Program-made: the position numbers and the translations under genes
The notes under the pieces: model-generated
What the model saw: the letters and a program-made list of their open reading frames with translations, nothing else
Database searches by the model: none
What the model was told of the DNA's origin: nothing
NCBI RefSeq assembly: GCF_001664485.1
Contig: NZ_CP013630.1
Location: 1,615,001-1,679,000 of the forward strand
DNA from: Rhizobium sp. N324
GTDB taxonomy: Bacteria; Pseudomonadota; Alphaproteobacteria; Rhizobiales; Rhizobiaceae
Length of the DNA stretch: 64,000 nt
Direction of reading: 5' to 3'
Shown here: in pieces, positions 36,537-45,918 of the stretch
Numbering within the stretch: position 1 is the first letter of the stretch
Layout of the letters: the number at the start of each line of letters is the position of its first letter

Positions 36537-36992
36537 ATGCCGAGAGAGACCGCTCCCCATATTTTGATCGTTGAGGCCCGCTTCTACGACGACATGGCCG
36601 ACGCCCTGCTCGAAGGCGCGACCTTCGCATTGGAACAGGCCGGCGCCACCTTCGAGGTCGTCACCGTTCCCGGCGCACTGGAAATTCCGGCAGCGATTGC
36701 CATGTCGCTCGATGGAGACGACAATGGCGGAACGCATTATGATGGCTATGTCGCCCTCGGCATGGTCATTCGCGGCGAGACCTATCACTTCGATATCGTG
36801 TCGAACGAATCCTCGCGCGCTTTGATGGATCTTGCGGTCAGCGAGTCGCTTGCCATCGGCAACGGCATTCTGACCGTGGAAAATGACGAACAGGCCTGGG
36901 CGCGCGCGCGCCGCTCGGACAAGGACAAGGGCGGATTTGCCGCCCGCGCAGCTCTGACGATGATCGAGCTGAAGCAGAAACTGGGTGCATAA
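36537..36992 (+). CDS. ribH: 6,7-dimethyl-8-ribityllumazine synthase
   Basis: This enzyme makes the riboflavin precursor lumazine from a pyrimidine and a four-carbon phosphate. Signatures are [33 protein letters not shown] and the catalytic histidine in [20 protein letters not shown]. Length is 151 residues. It sits four bases before nusB, the common alphaproteobacterial arrangement, but is separated from ribD-ribE by the polysaccharide block. Confidence 0.95.
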   Translation: MPRETAPHILIVEARFYDDMADALLEGATFALEQAGATFEVVTVPGALEIPAAIAMSLDGDDNGGTHYDGYVALGMVIRGETYHFDIVSNESSRALMDLAVSESLAIGNGILTVENDEQAWARARRSDKDKGGFAARAALTMIELKQKLGA

Positions 36993-36995
36993 CGA

Positions 36996-37478
36996 ATGAA
37001 CGACGACAAGACGGAACGGCCGGTCAAGACTGCAAACCAGCGGGGCGCTGCCCGTCTTGCTGCCGTTCAGGCACTGTATCAGATGGATGTCGGCGGCACC
37101 GGCGTTCTGGAAATCGTCGCCGAATACGAGGCGCACCGTCTTGGCCAGGAAATCGACGGCGCCACCTATCTGAAGGCCGATGCCGGCTGGTTCCGTTCGA
37201 TCGTCTCCGGCGTCGTGCGCGATCAGACCCGTCTCGATCCGCTGATCGCCGCAGCCCTGCAGGATGACTGGGCCTTGTCGCGCCTCGACAGCACCGTGCG
37301 CGCCATCCTGCGCGCCGGCGTCTTCGAGATCACTGATCGCAAGGACGTCCCGGTGGCGGTCATCGTCACCGAATATGTCGAGATCGCCCAGGCCTTCTTC
37401 GACGACGACGAGCCGAAGCTCGTCAATGCGGTGCTCGACCGTATTGCCAAGCAGGTTCGCGGCGAGACGAAGAAGTAA
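36996..37478 (+). CDS. nusB: Transcription antitermination factor NusB
   Basis: This RNA-binding factor acts with NusE in rRNA antitermination. The all-helical 160-residue protein has the signatures [33 protein letters not shown] and [34 protein letters not shown]. It forms an operon with ribH. A 7-bp hairpin (GCAACGG/CCGTTGC at 37522-37542) follows but lacks a T run. Confidence 0.95.
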   Translation: MNDDKTERPVKTANQRGAARLAAVQALYQMDVGGTGVLEIVAEYEAHRLGQEIDGATYLKADAGWFRSIVSGVVRDQTRLDPLIAAALQDDWALSRLDSTVRAILRAGVFEITDRKDVPVAVIVTEYVEIAQAFFDDDEPKLVNAVLDRIAKQVRGETKK

Positions 37479-37677
37479 GTCTTTAGCCGCCAAACAATCT
37501 CCCTAAGTCTTTCTTTGCACTGCAACGGTTTTCGCCCGTTGCGGTCTTGACGCCACGTGATCGACCACGCAATCTCCGCACCGCTTAGCTGTGGCATTTC
37601 TGTGGAGAGGAAAGGCGATTCGGCGGCGTTTTTGCCGGAGGAGGAGTGAGCTCCGGCCTATGGGAGGAAAGAGCGAA
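37479..37677 (+). promoter_or_regulatory. Leader of hppA
   Basis: The gap holds a hairpin at 37522-37542 and, close to the start codon, a second one GCCGGAG / CTCCGGC (about 37634-37657) just before the ribosome site GGGAGGAAAG. The second lies in what should be the mRNA leader. Confidence 0.4.
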
Positions 37678-39816
37678 ATGACCATTCTTTTATGCGTAAT
37701 TGCATGCGGTCTGCTCTCGGTGGTCTATGCCGCCTGGGCAACCCGATCGGTGCTTGCCGCCGATCAGGGCAATAGCCGCATGCAGGAGATCGCGGGCTAT
37801 ATCCGCGAGGGCGCCCAAGCCTATCTGACGCGCCAGTACAGAACCATTGCCCTTGTCGGCGTCGTTGTTTTCATCGCAGCCTGGCTGCTTCTTTCCGCCA
37901 CGGCCGCCATCGGTTTCCTGATCGGCGCCGTGCTTTCCGGGGCTGCCGGCTTCATCGGCATGCACGTCTCCGTCCGCGCCAATGTGCGCACCGCCCAGGC
38001 GGCTTCCGCCAGCCTCTCCGCCGGTCTCGACATCGCCTTCAAGTCCGGTGCGATCACCGGCATGCTGGTGGCCGGCCTCGCGCTGCTCGGCGTCTCCATC
38101 TACTATACCATTTTGACCTTTGGCCTTGGCCATGAGAGCGGTTCGCGCGAAGTCATCGATGCGCTGGTGTCGCTCGGCTTCGGCGCTTCGCTGATCTCGA
38201 TCTTCGCCCGTCTTGGCGGCGGCATCTTCACCAAGGGCGCCGATGTCGGCGGCGACCTCGTCGGCAAGGTGGAAGCCGGCATTCCCGAGGACGATCCGCG
38301 CAACCCGGCAACGATCGCCGATAACGTCGGCGACAATGTCGGCGACTGCGCCGGCATGGCCGCCGACCTCTTCGAGACCTATGCGGTCTCAGTCGTCGCC
38401 ACCATGGTTCTCGCCGCCATCTTCTTTGCCGGCGCGCCGATCCTCCAGTCGGCGATGATTTATCCGCTGGCGATTTGCGGCGCCTGCATCATCACCTCGA
38501 TCATCGGCACCTTCTTCGTCAAGCTCGGCTCGAACGGCTCGATCATGGGCGCTCTCTACAAGGGGCTCATCGTCACCGGCCTGCTGTCGATCGTCGGTCT
38601 CGGCGCTGCCACCTCGCTGACGGTCGGCTGGGGCTCGCTCGGCACGGTCGCCGGTGCCGACGTGACCGGTACGAACCTCTTCGTCTGCGGCCTTGTCGGC
38701 CTCGTCGTCACCGCGCTGATCGTCGTCATCACCGAATACTACACCGGCACCGGCAAGCGCCCGGTCGTGTCGATCGCCCAGTCGTCGGTCACCGGTCACG
38801 GCACCAACGTCATCCAGGGCCTGGCGGTCTCGCTGGAATCGACCGCCCTGCCGGCCATCGTCATCGTCGGCGGCATTCTGGCCACCTACCAGCTCGGCGG
38901 CCTTTTCGGCACCGGCATCGCGGTCACCGCCATGCTTGGCCTTGCCGGCATGATCGTCGCCCTTGACGCCTTCGGCCCGGTCACCGACAATGCCGGCGGC
39001 ATCGCCGAAATGTCGCATCTGCCGCCTGAGGTGCGCAAGTCGACCGACGCGCTCGACGCCGTCGGCAATACCACCAAGGCGGTCACCAAGGGCTATGCGA
39101 TCGGCTCGGCCGGTCTCGGCGCGCTGGTGCTCTTTGCCGCCTATGCCAACGACCTCAGGTATTTCGCGGCCCACGGCGACCAATATCCCTATTTCGCCAA
39201 TATCGGCGAAATCTCCTTCGAATTGTCGAATCCCTATGTCGTCGCCGGCCTGCTGTTCGGCGGCCTCATCCCCTATCTCTTCGGCGGCATCGCCATGACG
39301 GCCGTCGGCCGCGCCGCCGGCTCGATCGTCGAAGAGGTGCGCCGTCAGTTCAAGGAGAAGCCGGGCATCATGCAGGGCACGGACAAGCCGGACTACGGCA
39401 AGGCCGTCGACCTTCTGACCAAGGCCGCCATCCGCGAAATGCTGGTGCCATCGCTGCTGCCGGTGCTGGCCCCGATCGTCGTCTATTTCGGCGTGTTGCT
39501 CATCTCCGGCTCCAAGGCCTCGGCCTTCGCCGCACTTGGCGCATCGTTGCTCGGCGTCATCATCAACGGCCTCTTCGTCGCCATCTCGATGACATCGGGC
39601 GGCGGCGCCTGGGACAATGCCAAGAAGAGCTTCGAGGACGGCTTCGTCGACAAGGACGGCGTGCGTCACATGAAGGGCTCGGATGCGCACAAGGCATCCG
39701 TCACCGGCGATACCGTCGGCGATCCCTACAAGGATACGGCCGGCCCCGCCGTCAACCCGGCGATCAAGATCACCAACATCGTCGCGCTGCTGCTGCTCGC
39801 TGTTCTCGCCGGTTGA
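37678..39816 (+). CDS. hppA: Proton-pumping membrane pyrophosphatase, K+-independent
   Basis: This integral membrane enzyme hydrolyses pyrophosphate and pumps H+ out of the cytoplasm. It has about 16 membrane helices. The substrate-site signature [21 protein letters not shown] is intact, as is [19 protein letters not shown]. The stretch [16 protein letters not shown] carries lysine at the position that marks potassium-independent enzymes (alanine in the K+-dependent class). The ATG at 37678 behind GGGAGGAAAG gives 712 residues; the longer upstream frame is not coding. It is monocistronic, followed by a repeat region. Confidence 0.96.
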   Translation: MTILLCVIACGLLSVVYAAWATRSVLAADQGNSRMQEIAGYIREGAQAYLTRQYRTIALVGVVVFIAAWLLLSATAAIGFLIGAVLSGAAGFIGMHVSVRANVRTAQAASASLSAGLDIAFKSGAITGMLVAGLALLGVSIYYTILTFGLGHESGSREVIDALVSLGFGASLISIFARLGGGIFTKGADVGGDLVGKVEAGIPEDDPRNPATIADNVGDNVGDCAGMAADLFETYAVSVVATMVLAAIFFAGAPILQSAMIYPLAICGACIITSIIGTFFVKLGSNGSIMGALYKGLIVTGLLSIVGLGAATSLTVGWGSLGTVAGADVTGTNLFVCGLVGLVVTALIVVITEYYTGTGKRPVVSIAQSSVTGHGTNVIQGLAVSLESTALPAIVIVGGILATYQLGGLFGTGIAVTAMLGLAGMIVALDAFGPVTDNAGGIAEMSHLPPEVRKSTDALDAVGNTTKAVTKGYAIGSAGLGALVLFAAYANDLRYFAAHGDQYPYFANIGEISFELSNPYVVAGLLFGGLIPYLFGGIAMTAVGRAAGSIVEEVRRQFKEKPGIMQGTDKPDYGKAVDLLTKAAIREMLVPSLLPVLAPIVVYFGVLLISGSKASAFAALGASLLGVIINGLFVAISMTSGGGAWDNAKKSFEDGFVDKDGVRHMKGSDAHKASVTGDTVGDPYKDTAGPAVNPAIKITNIVALLLLAVLAG

Positions 39817-39837
39817 TGCGAGAACCGCCGATGGCTG

Positions 39838-39985
39838 CCCCTCACCCTAACCCTCTCCCCGTTCTGACGGGGAGAGGGGACGTGCCTTGTGAGACGCTGG
39901 TGAGGGACGGGGAGCTGGCGGCGTGTCCCCTTCGCCCCGCAGGCGGGGAGAAGGTGGCGGCAGCCGGATGAGGGGCGGGCGTCCA
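39838..39985. repeat. Mosaic palindromic intergenic repeat
   Basis: Two hairpins sit in tandem: CCCTCTCCCCGT / ACGGGGAGAGGG (39851-39878, perfect) and CCTTCGCCCCGC / GCGGGGAGAAGG (39929-39954, one mismatch). The unit is bounded by CCCTCACC and its inverted relative GATGAGGGGC. This type recurs between genes in Rhizobium genomes. Confidence 0.8.
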
Positions 39986-40031
39986 ATCTCCTGGGCCGAA
40001 GATGACGCCAATTAAAAAACTAGATTTCTCA

Positions 40032-40071
40032 ACAAAAAACCCGCCGGAGCGATCCGACGGGTTTTGTTGTT
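40032..40071 (-). terminator. Terminator of bamE
   Basis: Read leftwards, AACAAAACCCGTCGGA pairs with TCCGGCGGGTTTTTTGTT (one wobble) around a 4-base loop, with a T run. It lies 14 bases after the bamE stop. Confidence 0.85.
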
Positions 40072-40084
40072 GAAGCTTGTCCGA

Positions 40085-40618
40085 TCAGCGCAGGCTGCTC
40101 GGATTCTGCGGCGTGCCGCCGGCGCCGCCGCCGAACAGGCTGCGGGCAGCACTTGCAGCGCTGCCGCCGGATAGCATCTGCTGCAGGAAGGTGAGTTCCT
40201 TGCCGCCGGTCGGCGTGACGCGTCCGATCGTGTCGAACACCTTGCCGTCCTGCAGCGCATAATTGGCGCGGCGGCTGACGACGCCGTCCTTGTCGAAATA
40301 GATCGCCAGAACGCTCTGGTCGACGACCTTTAGTTTCTGGAAGGCGACCGCACGTGTGCGCCGCTGCGAGATATAATAGAAGACTTCGCCGTCGAAGGTC
40401 GCCGTCGTCGACGGAGTGCCGAGCGAAAGCAGCACCTGCTCACGGCTGGATCCTTCCGGAACGAGGTTCAGCGACTGCTGGTCGGCGACGTATCCGCCGT
40501 TGAGCACGGTGCTGGTTTGGCAACCGGAAAGAGCCGTGGTGGAGGCGATTATAAGGGCAATGGCCGCACTGCTGAAGAGTTTCACGTCAGACTTGAAATA
40601 CCGTTTCTTCAACGACAT
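40085..40618 (-). CDS. bamE: Outer membrane protein assembly factor BamE (lipoprotein)
   Basis: This SmpA/OmlA lipoprotein is part of the BAM complex that folds beta-barrel proteins into the outer membrane. The signal peptide ends in the lipobox ALSGC (Cys about residue 33). The BamE fold follows: VPEGSSREQVLLSLGTPSTTATFDGEVFYYIS and AIYFDKDGVVSRR. A glycine/alanine-rich tail brings it to 177 residues, longer than the enteric protein but usual for rhizobia. It is divergent from the cytochrome bc1 chaperone gene. Confidence 0.92.
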   Translation of the reverse strand: MSLKKRYFKSDVKLFSSAAIALIIASTTALSGCQTSTVLNGGYVADQQSLNLVPEGSSREQVLLSLGTPSTTATFDGEVFYYISQRRTRAVAFQKLKVVDQSVLAIYFDKDGVVSRRANYALQDGKVFDTIGRVTPTGGKELTFLQQMLSGGSAASAARSLFGGGAGGTPQNPSSLR

Positions 40619-40862
40619 CTACTCCCTAAAGTATCGATAGCAGCCATTTGGGCCTTGCACGCTTTACCTCCTGCAAAACCATTGTGGCCATTCCGGGTCG
40701 ACTATCCCGATTTCGCTTCGCTGACGCATCGAGGGCGTCGTCCCGAAACTGGCCACGATCGGCATTGCAATTCGCGCCTGCTTCGGTAAACCAGCTTTCG
40801 AAATCATGCAACAAGGCCAGAGGCCGGCCGGCGTGAAGAATGAGGCATTTCCGGAAAAAACA

Positions 40863-41411
40863 ATGATCTTCGGGCTGTTCCGCAAGAAAAACAACAATCA
40901 GGCAATCGTCGACAGGCAATATGCGCTGCTGACGGCGGCCGCGCGCATGCCGGAGATTTATGAGCGGCTCAATGTGCCGGATACGGTCATGGGCCGTTTC
41001 GAGATGCTGTCGATCGCCATGATTCTGTTTTTCCGCCGCACGCGCAGCTCCGCCGTGAGCGGTCAGGAGATCGCCCAGGAGATCGTTGACGCCTTCTTCC
41101 AGGATATCGACTATTCGATCCGCGAACTCGGCATCGGCGATAACAGCGTGCCGAAGCGCATGAAGAAGCTCGCCGGCATGTTTTACGGCCGGCTCGAAGC
41201 CTATTCGAAGGCGATGGACATGGGCGATACCGAAGCGCTCGCACTGGCGCTCACGCGCAATGTCTATCCGGAAAGCCCGGCGCCGGCCGACATGTCCGGT
41301 CTCGCCGGCTGGATGATCGCCGCGGAAGCGCATTTGTCGGCTCTGGCCGAAGAGGAGATCGCCACCGGTTCGGCGACGCTCCCGCCGGTTGCCCACCCAC
41401 CGGTTGCTTAG
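40863..41411 (+). CDS. Ubiquinol-cytochrome c chaperone family protein
   Basis: A 182-residue protein with the CBP3/UQCC1-like domain (YALLTAAARMPEIYERLNVPDTVMGRFEMLSI and GVPKRMKKLAGMFYGRL-type stretches), related to the mitochondrial assembly factor of the bc1 complex. In bacteria it probably helps complex III assembly. The ATG at 40863 (MIFGLFRKKNNNQ) is preferred over an upstream in-frame start. It is followed 9 bases later by the yceD gene, forming a two-gene unit. Confidence 0.85.
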   Translation: MIFGLFRKKNNNQAIVDRQYALLTAAARMPEIYERLNVPDTVMGRFEMLSIAMILFFRRTRSSAVSGQEIAQEIVDAFFQDIDYSIRELGIGDNSVPKRMKKLAGMFYGRLEAYSKAMDMGDTEALALALTRNVYPESPAPADMSGLAGWMIAAEAHLSALAEEEIATGSATLPPVAHPPVA

Positions 41412-41420
41412 GAGGACATC

Positions 41421-41975
41421 ATGAAGAACGATCGGGACCATGTTCCCTTCTCCTATCACGTCAAGGTCGGCCATATCTCGGCCAACCCCGTCGAGGTTCA
41501 TGTCGAGGCTGATGCCAACGAGTTGAAGGCGCTTGCCGAAAGCTGGAGCGTCGTCGCCGTCGATGATCTCCGCGCCGATCTGCAGATTGCCCGCTGGAAG
41601 CGCGACGGCGTGCGCATCAAGGGGCGCGTACAGGCGAAGATCGTCCAGTCCTGCGTCGTGACGCTGGAGCCGGTCGAATCCGCCATCGACGAGAGCTTCG
41701 AGCAGATTTTCGTGCCTGAAGGTTCCAAGCTTGCCCGCCAGGCCGGCAATGATGCCGGCGAGATGCTGCTCGATCCCGACGGTCCCGATCTGCCCGAAAC
41801 CTTTGTCGGCGATACGATCGATGCCGGCGAGGTGGTTGCCGAATTCGCCGCTCTTGCGATCGACCCCTATCCGCGCAAGGCGGGCATCGAATTTTCAGGC
41901 CATATCGAGGATAGCGGCGAGGACGACAAAAAGCCTTCGGCTTTCGCTGCCCTCAAGGATTGGAAAAAGGACTGA
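41421..41975 (+). CDS. YceD/DUF177 family protein
   Basis: A 184-residue acidic protein of the YceD family, linked to 23S rRNA and ribosome assembly in bacteria and plastids. It shows RADLQIARWKRDGVRIKGRVQAKIVQSCVVTLEPVES and the C-terminal IDPYPRKAGIEF. The family often precedes rpmF and plsX; here plsX follows directly and rpmF is absent, as in other rhizobia. Confidence 0.85.
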   Translation: MKNDRDHVPFSYHVKVGHISANPVEVHVEADANELKALAESWSVVAVDDLRADLQIARWKRDGVRIKGRVQAKIVQSCVVTLEPVESAIDESFEQIFVPEGSKLARQAGNDAGEMLLDPDGPDLPETFVGDTIDAGEVVAEFAALAIDPYPRKAGIEFSGHIEDSGEDDKKPSAFAALKDWKKD

Positions 41976-42073
41976 AGCGCCTCTGGCATTTGACATAATT
42001 CAGTTGTAAGCGACGCCAAAACCGGTATTTTGGCCGAAATTTCGCCCTCGGCGAAAAGAAGGATCAGGGACGC

Positions 42074-43120
42074 GTGATCAGAATATCTCTCGACCTCATG
42101 GGTGGCGACTTTGGTCCCCAGGTTGTCATCCCCGGCGCCGCCAAGGCGCTGGACCGGCATCCGGATATTTTCTTCGTTTTCTACGGTCTCAAGGAACAGT
42201 GCGATCCGGTTCTCGCCAAGTTTCCGAAGCTCAAGGAAAAATCGGTCTTTCACGACTGCGAGCTTGCCGTCAGCATGAGTGAGAAGCCGAGCCAGGCGCT
42301 CCGCCGCGGCCGTTATATCTCCACCATGTGGCGCTCGATCGAGGCGGTGAAGACCGGGGAGGCCGATGTCGCGGTCTCGGCCGGCAATACCGGCGCGCTG
42401 ATGGCGATGGCGAAGTTCTGTCTGCGCACCATGGCCAATATCGAGCGCCCGGCGATCGCCGCGATCTGGCCGACGCTGAAAGGCGAGAGCATCGTGCTCG
42501 ATGTCGGCGCGACGATCGGCGCCGATGCGCAGCAGCTGATGGATTTCGCCCTGATGGGCGGCGCCATGGCGCGGGCGCTGTTCGAGGTCGAACGTCCGAC
42601 GGTCGGCCTTCTGAATGTCGGCGTCGAGGAGATGAAAGGCCAGGAAGAGGTCAAGGAGGCCGGCCGGCTGCTGCGCGAGGCGAACATCGATTCGCTCGAA
42701 TATTCCGGCTTCGTCGAGGGCAACGACCTTGGCAAGGGCACGGTCGACGTCGTCGTCACCGAAGGTTTTTCCGGCAATATCGCTTTGAAGACCGCCGAAG
42801 GCACCGCCAAGCAGATCGCCGAATATCTGCGTGCCGCCATGTCGCGCACGTTGCTTGCCCGCATCGGCTACCTCTTTGCCAAAAGCGCCTTCGACCTGCT
42901 TCGCGAGAAGCTCGATCCGAGCAAGGTCAATGGCGGCGTGTTTCTCGGCCTGAACGGCATTGTCATCAAAAGCCATGGCGGGGCGAATGCCGAAGGCATC
43001 GCAGCGGCCATCGAAGTCGGCTATGATATGGCCAAGAACGGCCTCAATCAGAAAATAGAAAACGATCTTAAGAAATATCATGCCAAGCGGCTGCCCCCGA
43101 TGGGCCCGGAAGCTGCATGA
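42074..43120 (+). CDS. plsX: Phosphate acyltransferase PlsX
   Basis: This enzyme converts acyl-ACP to acyl-phosphate at the start of phospholipid synthesis. [21 protein letters not shown] opens the protein, with [13 protein letters not shown] and [13 protein letters not shown] as further family motifs. It starts with GTG (42074). Length is 348 residues. The fabH gene follows directly, so acyl-phosphate and fatty-acid initiation enzymes are co-expressed. Confidence 0.95.
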   Translation: MIRISLDLMGGDFGPQVVIPGAAKALDRHPDIFFVFYGLKEQCDPVLAKFPKLKEKSVFHDCELAVSMSEKPSQALRRGRYISTMWRSIEAVKTGEADVAVSAGNTGALMAMAKFCLRTMANIERPAIAAIWPTLKGESIVLDVGATIGADAQQLMDFALMGGAMARALFEVERPTVGLLNVGVEEMKGQEEVKEAGRLLREANIDSLEYSGFVEGNDLGKGTVDVVVTEGFSGNIALKTAEGTAKQIAEYLRAAMSRTLLARIGYLFAKSAFDLLREKLDPSKVNGGVFLGLNGIVIKSHGGANAEGIAAAIEVGYDMAKNGLNQKIENDLKKYHAKRLPPMGPEAA

Positions 43121-43140
43121 GCAATGGGGTTCAATCGAAT

Positions 43141-44112
43141 ATGATCCGTTCAGTGGTTCGCGGGTTCGGAGCCGCACTCCCGAAGCGCGTGATGACCAAT
43201 GGTGACATGGAGGCCATCGTCGACACGTCGGACGAATGGATCGTCCAGCGCACCGGCATCCGCCAGCGTTATGTCGCCGGCGATGACGAGACGACGGCCT
43301 CGCTCGGTGAGGCCGCCGCGCGTGCCGCCCTTGCCAATGGCGGCCTGACGCCCGCCGATATCGATATGATCATCTGCGCTACCTCGACGCCGGATAACAC
43401 CTTTCCAGCAACCTCGGTCAATATCCAGAACCGTCTCGGCATGAGCCACGGCTTCGCCTTCGACGTCCAGGCCGTCTGCACCGGTTTCGTCTATGCGGTC
43501 ACGACGGCGGATGCCTATATCCGCGGCGGCCTCGCCAAGCGCGTTCTCGTCATCGGCGCTGAAACCTTTTCGCGCATTCTCGACTGGAACGACCGCACCA
43601 CCTGCGTGCTGTTCGGCGACGGCGCCGGCGCGATCGTGCTCGAAGCGGCAGAAGGCGAGGGCACGGTTGCCGATCGCGGCGTGCTGACCGCGCATCTGCG
43701 CTCCGACGGCTCGCACAAGGAAAAGCTTTATGTCGATGGCGGGCCGTCGACGACCGGCACCGTCGGCAAGCTGCGCATGGAAGGCCGCGAGGTCTTCAAA
43801 TATGCCGTCGGGATGATCACCGATGTCATTCAGGCTGCCTTCGATTCCACAGGCACCACCGCCGAGGATCTCGACTGGCTGGTGCCGCATCAGGCCAATC
43901 GGCGCATCATCGACGGCTCGGCCAAGAAGCTGAACATCGATGCGGCGAAGGTCGTCGTCACCGTCGATCTGCACGGCAATACCTCGGCCGCCTCGATCCC
44001 GCTTGCGCTGGCGACCGCCGCCGGCGACGGCCGCATCAAGAAGGGCGACCTGGTGATGCTCGAAGCCATGGGCGGCGGCTTCACCTGGGGCGCCGTTCTG
44101 CTGCGCTGGTAG
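43141..44112 (+). CDS. fabH: Beta-ketoacyl-ACP synthase III
   Basis: This enzyme starts fatty-acid synthesis by condensing acetyl-CoA with malonyl-ACP. The catalytic Cys is in [13 protein letters not shown], the His in [11 protein letters not shown], and the Asn in [16 protein letters not shown]. The ATG at 43141 ([10 protein letters not shown]) gives the standard 323 residues. An alternative ATG at 43117 overlaps the plsX stop as ATGA and adds eight residues, so the coupled start is possible. Confidence 0.95.
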   Translation: MIRSVVRGFGAALPKRVMTNGDMEAIVDTSDEWIVQRTGIRQRYVAGDDETTASLGEAAARAALANGGLTPADIDMIICATSTPDNTFPATSVNIQNRLGMSHGFAFDVQAVCTGFVYAVTTADAYIRGGLAKRVLVIGAETFSRILDWNDRTTCVLFGDGAGAIVLEAAEGEGTVADRGVLTAHLRSDGSHKEKLYVDGGPSTTGTVGKLRMEGREVFKYAVGMITDVIQAAFDSTGTTAEDLDWLVPHQANRRIIDGSAKKLNIDAAKVVVTVDLHGNTSAASIPLALATAAGDGRIKKGDLVMLEAMGGGFTWGAVLLRW

Positions 44113-44217
44113 GCACGAATCCAAAAAAACTGGCGGCGAACAAGAGCTTGACCGTAAGGCGCAAGACAAATACTCTTTGCGCGATTTCACAAAATATTTG
44201 TAATGGGCGGGGAAACC

Positions 44218-44556
44218 ATGACCGGAAAAACAGTGACGCGAGCAGACCTGGCGGAATCGGTTTTCCGAAAGGTCGGGCTGTCCCGCACCGAATCTGCGGA
44301 ACTTGTGGAAACCGTCATCGACGAAGTTTGCAACGCCATCGTGCGTGGTGAAACCGTCAAGCTGTCCTCCTTCGCCACCTTCCAGGTGCGCGACAAGAAC
44401 GAGCGGATCGGCCGCAACCCGAAGACCGGCGAGGAGGTTCCGATTTCTCCCCGCCGGGTCATGACTTTCAAGGCGTCGAACGTGCTGAAGACACGCATCC
44501 TCAAGGCGCATGTGTCTCGCAAGGTCAAGCTGAAGCCGCAGAATCCGGCCTCCTGA
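44218..44556 (+). CDS. ihfA: Integration host factor subunit alpha
   Basis: This is the DNA-bending half of the IHF heterodimer. It has the HU/IHF fold with the arm motif [28 protein letters not shown] and helix start [19 protein letters not shown]. The length of 112 residues from the ATG at 44218 fits IHF alpha. It follows fabH and precedes a MerR regulator, the conserved rhizobial order, and has its own terminator. Confidence 0.93.
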   Translation: MTGKTVTRADLAESVFRKVGLSRTESAELVETVIDEVCNAIVRGETVKLSSFATFQVRDKNERIGRNPKTGEEVPISPRRVMTFKASNVLKTRILKAHVSRKVKLKPQNPAS

Positions 44557-44567
44557 TCACCGGCTTT

Positions 44568-44590
44568 CCGTTTCCAAACGGCGTTTTTTT
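44568..44590 (+). terminator. Terminator of ihfA
   Basis: A perfect 6-bp stem CCGTTT / AAACGG with a two-base apex is followed by seven T residues. Confidence 0.75.
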
Positions 44591-44706
44591 CCCCTCGCAC
44601 TGTCCTGCGTTGTGCGCAACGTCGAGACATGACTTGAATTGTCGGCGCCAAACCGTTGAAATATGATGAGTCGCCGTAAGATCGAGCCGCGAGGTCGCGT
44701 AGCAGT

Positions 44707-45246
44707 ATGACGTTGGACAAGAGCCCCGATGCCTTTCGCACCATCAGCGAAGTCGCAGACGATCTTGATCTGCCGCAGCATGTGCTGCGCTTCTGGGAGA
44801 CGCGTTTTCCGCAGATAAAGCCGATGAAACGCGGCGGCGGCCGGCGCTACTACCGGCCCGAGGATGTCGATCTCCTCAAGGGCATCCGGCATTTGCTCTA
44901 TGATCACGGCTATACGATCAAGGGTGTGCAGAAGCTTCTGAAAACCAACGGCAATAAGTTCGTCATCTCGGTCGGCCACGGCGATCTCGCCAGCGTCGAG
45001 GCGCTTGCATCGGGCGTGCAGGAAACGAGTGCCGGGGAACCGCGCGTCGGCATGGCCGACGAAGACCAGATTGTCGGCCGCGCCAAGCCGCCGATTACCC
45101 GACGCTTCTTCAATTTTGTGGCTGGCGAGGACGAGCAGGAAGTCTCGATCGGCAAGTCGAGCGTTGGCAAGGAAGACAGGGCATTGCTGCAGGAGGCGCT
45201 TTACGACCTGCTGGAATGCAAGCGTCTGCTCGATCAGGTGCGCTGA
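44707..45246 (+). CDS. MerR family transcriptional regulator
   Basis: A 179-residue regulator with an N-terminal MerR winged helix: [40 protein letters not shown] and the helix [26 protein letters not shown]. There is no cysteine set for metal sensing, and the C-terminal half is charged and probably dimerising. The signal and targets are unknown. This gene sits after ihfA in many alphaproteobacteria. Confidence 0.85.
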   Translation: MTLDKSPDAFRTISEVADDLDLPQHVLRFWETRFPQIKPMKRGGGRRYYRPEDVDLLKGIRHLLYDHGYTIKGVQKLLKTNGNKFVISVGHGDLASVEALASGVQETSAGEPRVGMADEDQIVGRAKPPITRRFFNFVAGEDEQEVSIGKSSVGKEDRALLQEALYDLLECKRLLDQVR

Positions 45247-45303
45247 CCAGAACGTTTTATGCAAGTCGTGATCCCGACCGCTGGACGTTTCCTGCGACAG
45301 GCA

Positions 45304-45651
45304 TCAGGCTTCGGTAAGCCGTTTCATCGTCTGTTCGAGTTCGCTGAGCTGGAAGGGTTTTTGCAGCACCGGCAATGTGCTTGGGCTGCTGCCAGCCGGG
45401 GCTGCGCCATATCCCGTCGCATAAACATAGGGCTTGCCGCGTTCGTCGAGCAGTTTGGCGACCGGCAGCGAGCTCTGCCCCGCAAGCGAGACGTCGAGAA
45501 TCGCAGCGTCGAATTCCGTGTCCCGGGCGGCGGCCATCGCCCGTTCCAGATCGGGCGCGCTGGCGCAAACCCGGTAGCCGAGATCGGCGAGCATGTCCTC
45601 GAGCAGCATGGCAATCAGCGCGTCGTCTTCGACGATGAATATGTCTTTCAT
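45304..45651 (-). CDS. Single-domain response regulator
   Basis: This is a stand-alone receiver domain of 115 residues. Acidic pocket VEDDALIA, phosphorylation site Asp in AAILDVSLAG, Thr/Ala switch region VYATGYG, and Lys in VLQKPFQLSEL are all present. No output domain follows. The ATG at 45651 is preferred over an in-frame TTG at 45663. It is divergent from the hybrid kinase, its likely partner. Confidence 0.88.
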   Translation of the reverse strand: MKDIFIVEDDALIAMLLEDMLADLGYRVCASAPDLERAMAAARDTEFDAAILDVSLAGQSSLPVAKLLDERGKPYVYATGYGAAPAGSSPSTLPVLQKPFQLSELEQTMKRLTEA

Positions 45652-45918
45652 GTTCCCGTCCAACCATTTCCCCTTGCCGGGCCTGCGGATTTATGTGGAC
45701 TCCTGGCACGGCTCGTCAAGACGTCGTGTCCGCCAGTGCGAGAAACAGCATATTGCCGGGTGAAATTCGATGTGTAAAAGCTGAGATGCCGTCTGCGCAA
45801 CGGCGACTGCATAGGTCTTAGATCGGGATCGATTTTGGATAAAACTATGCAGTAATTCAAAGTGTTACGGCGTTCTTTGGAGTCTGAAAAGACGCGGGCG
45901 CCGTAAGGAGGGTCTGGA
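45652..45918. promoter_or_regulatory. Divergent region between response regulator and hybrid kinase
   Basis: These 267 bases hold no gene. They must contain two outward promoters; no EcfG-type element or strong palindrome was seen. Confidence 0.35.

Noticed and set aside
36316..36567. Possible small gene upstream of ribH
   Set aside because: It overlaps the ribH start, has no ribosome site and its composition is not like rhizobial coding sequence.
38389..39690. Long open frame on the minus strand opposite hppA
   Set aside because: It mirrors the coding bias of hppA, which is certain; the antisense protein is charged, repetitive and unlike any family.
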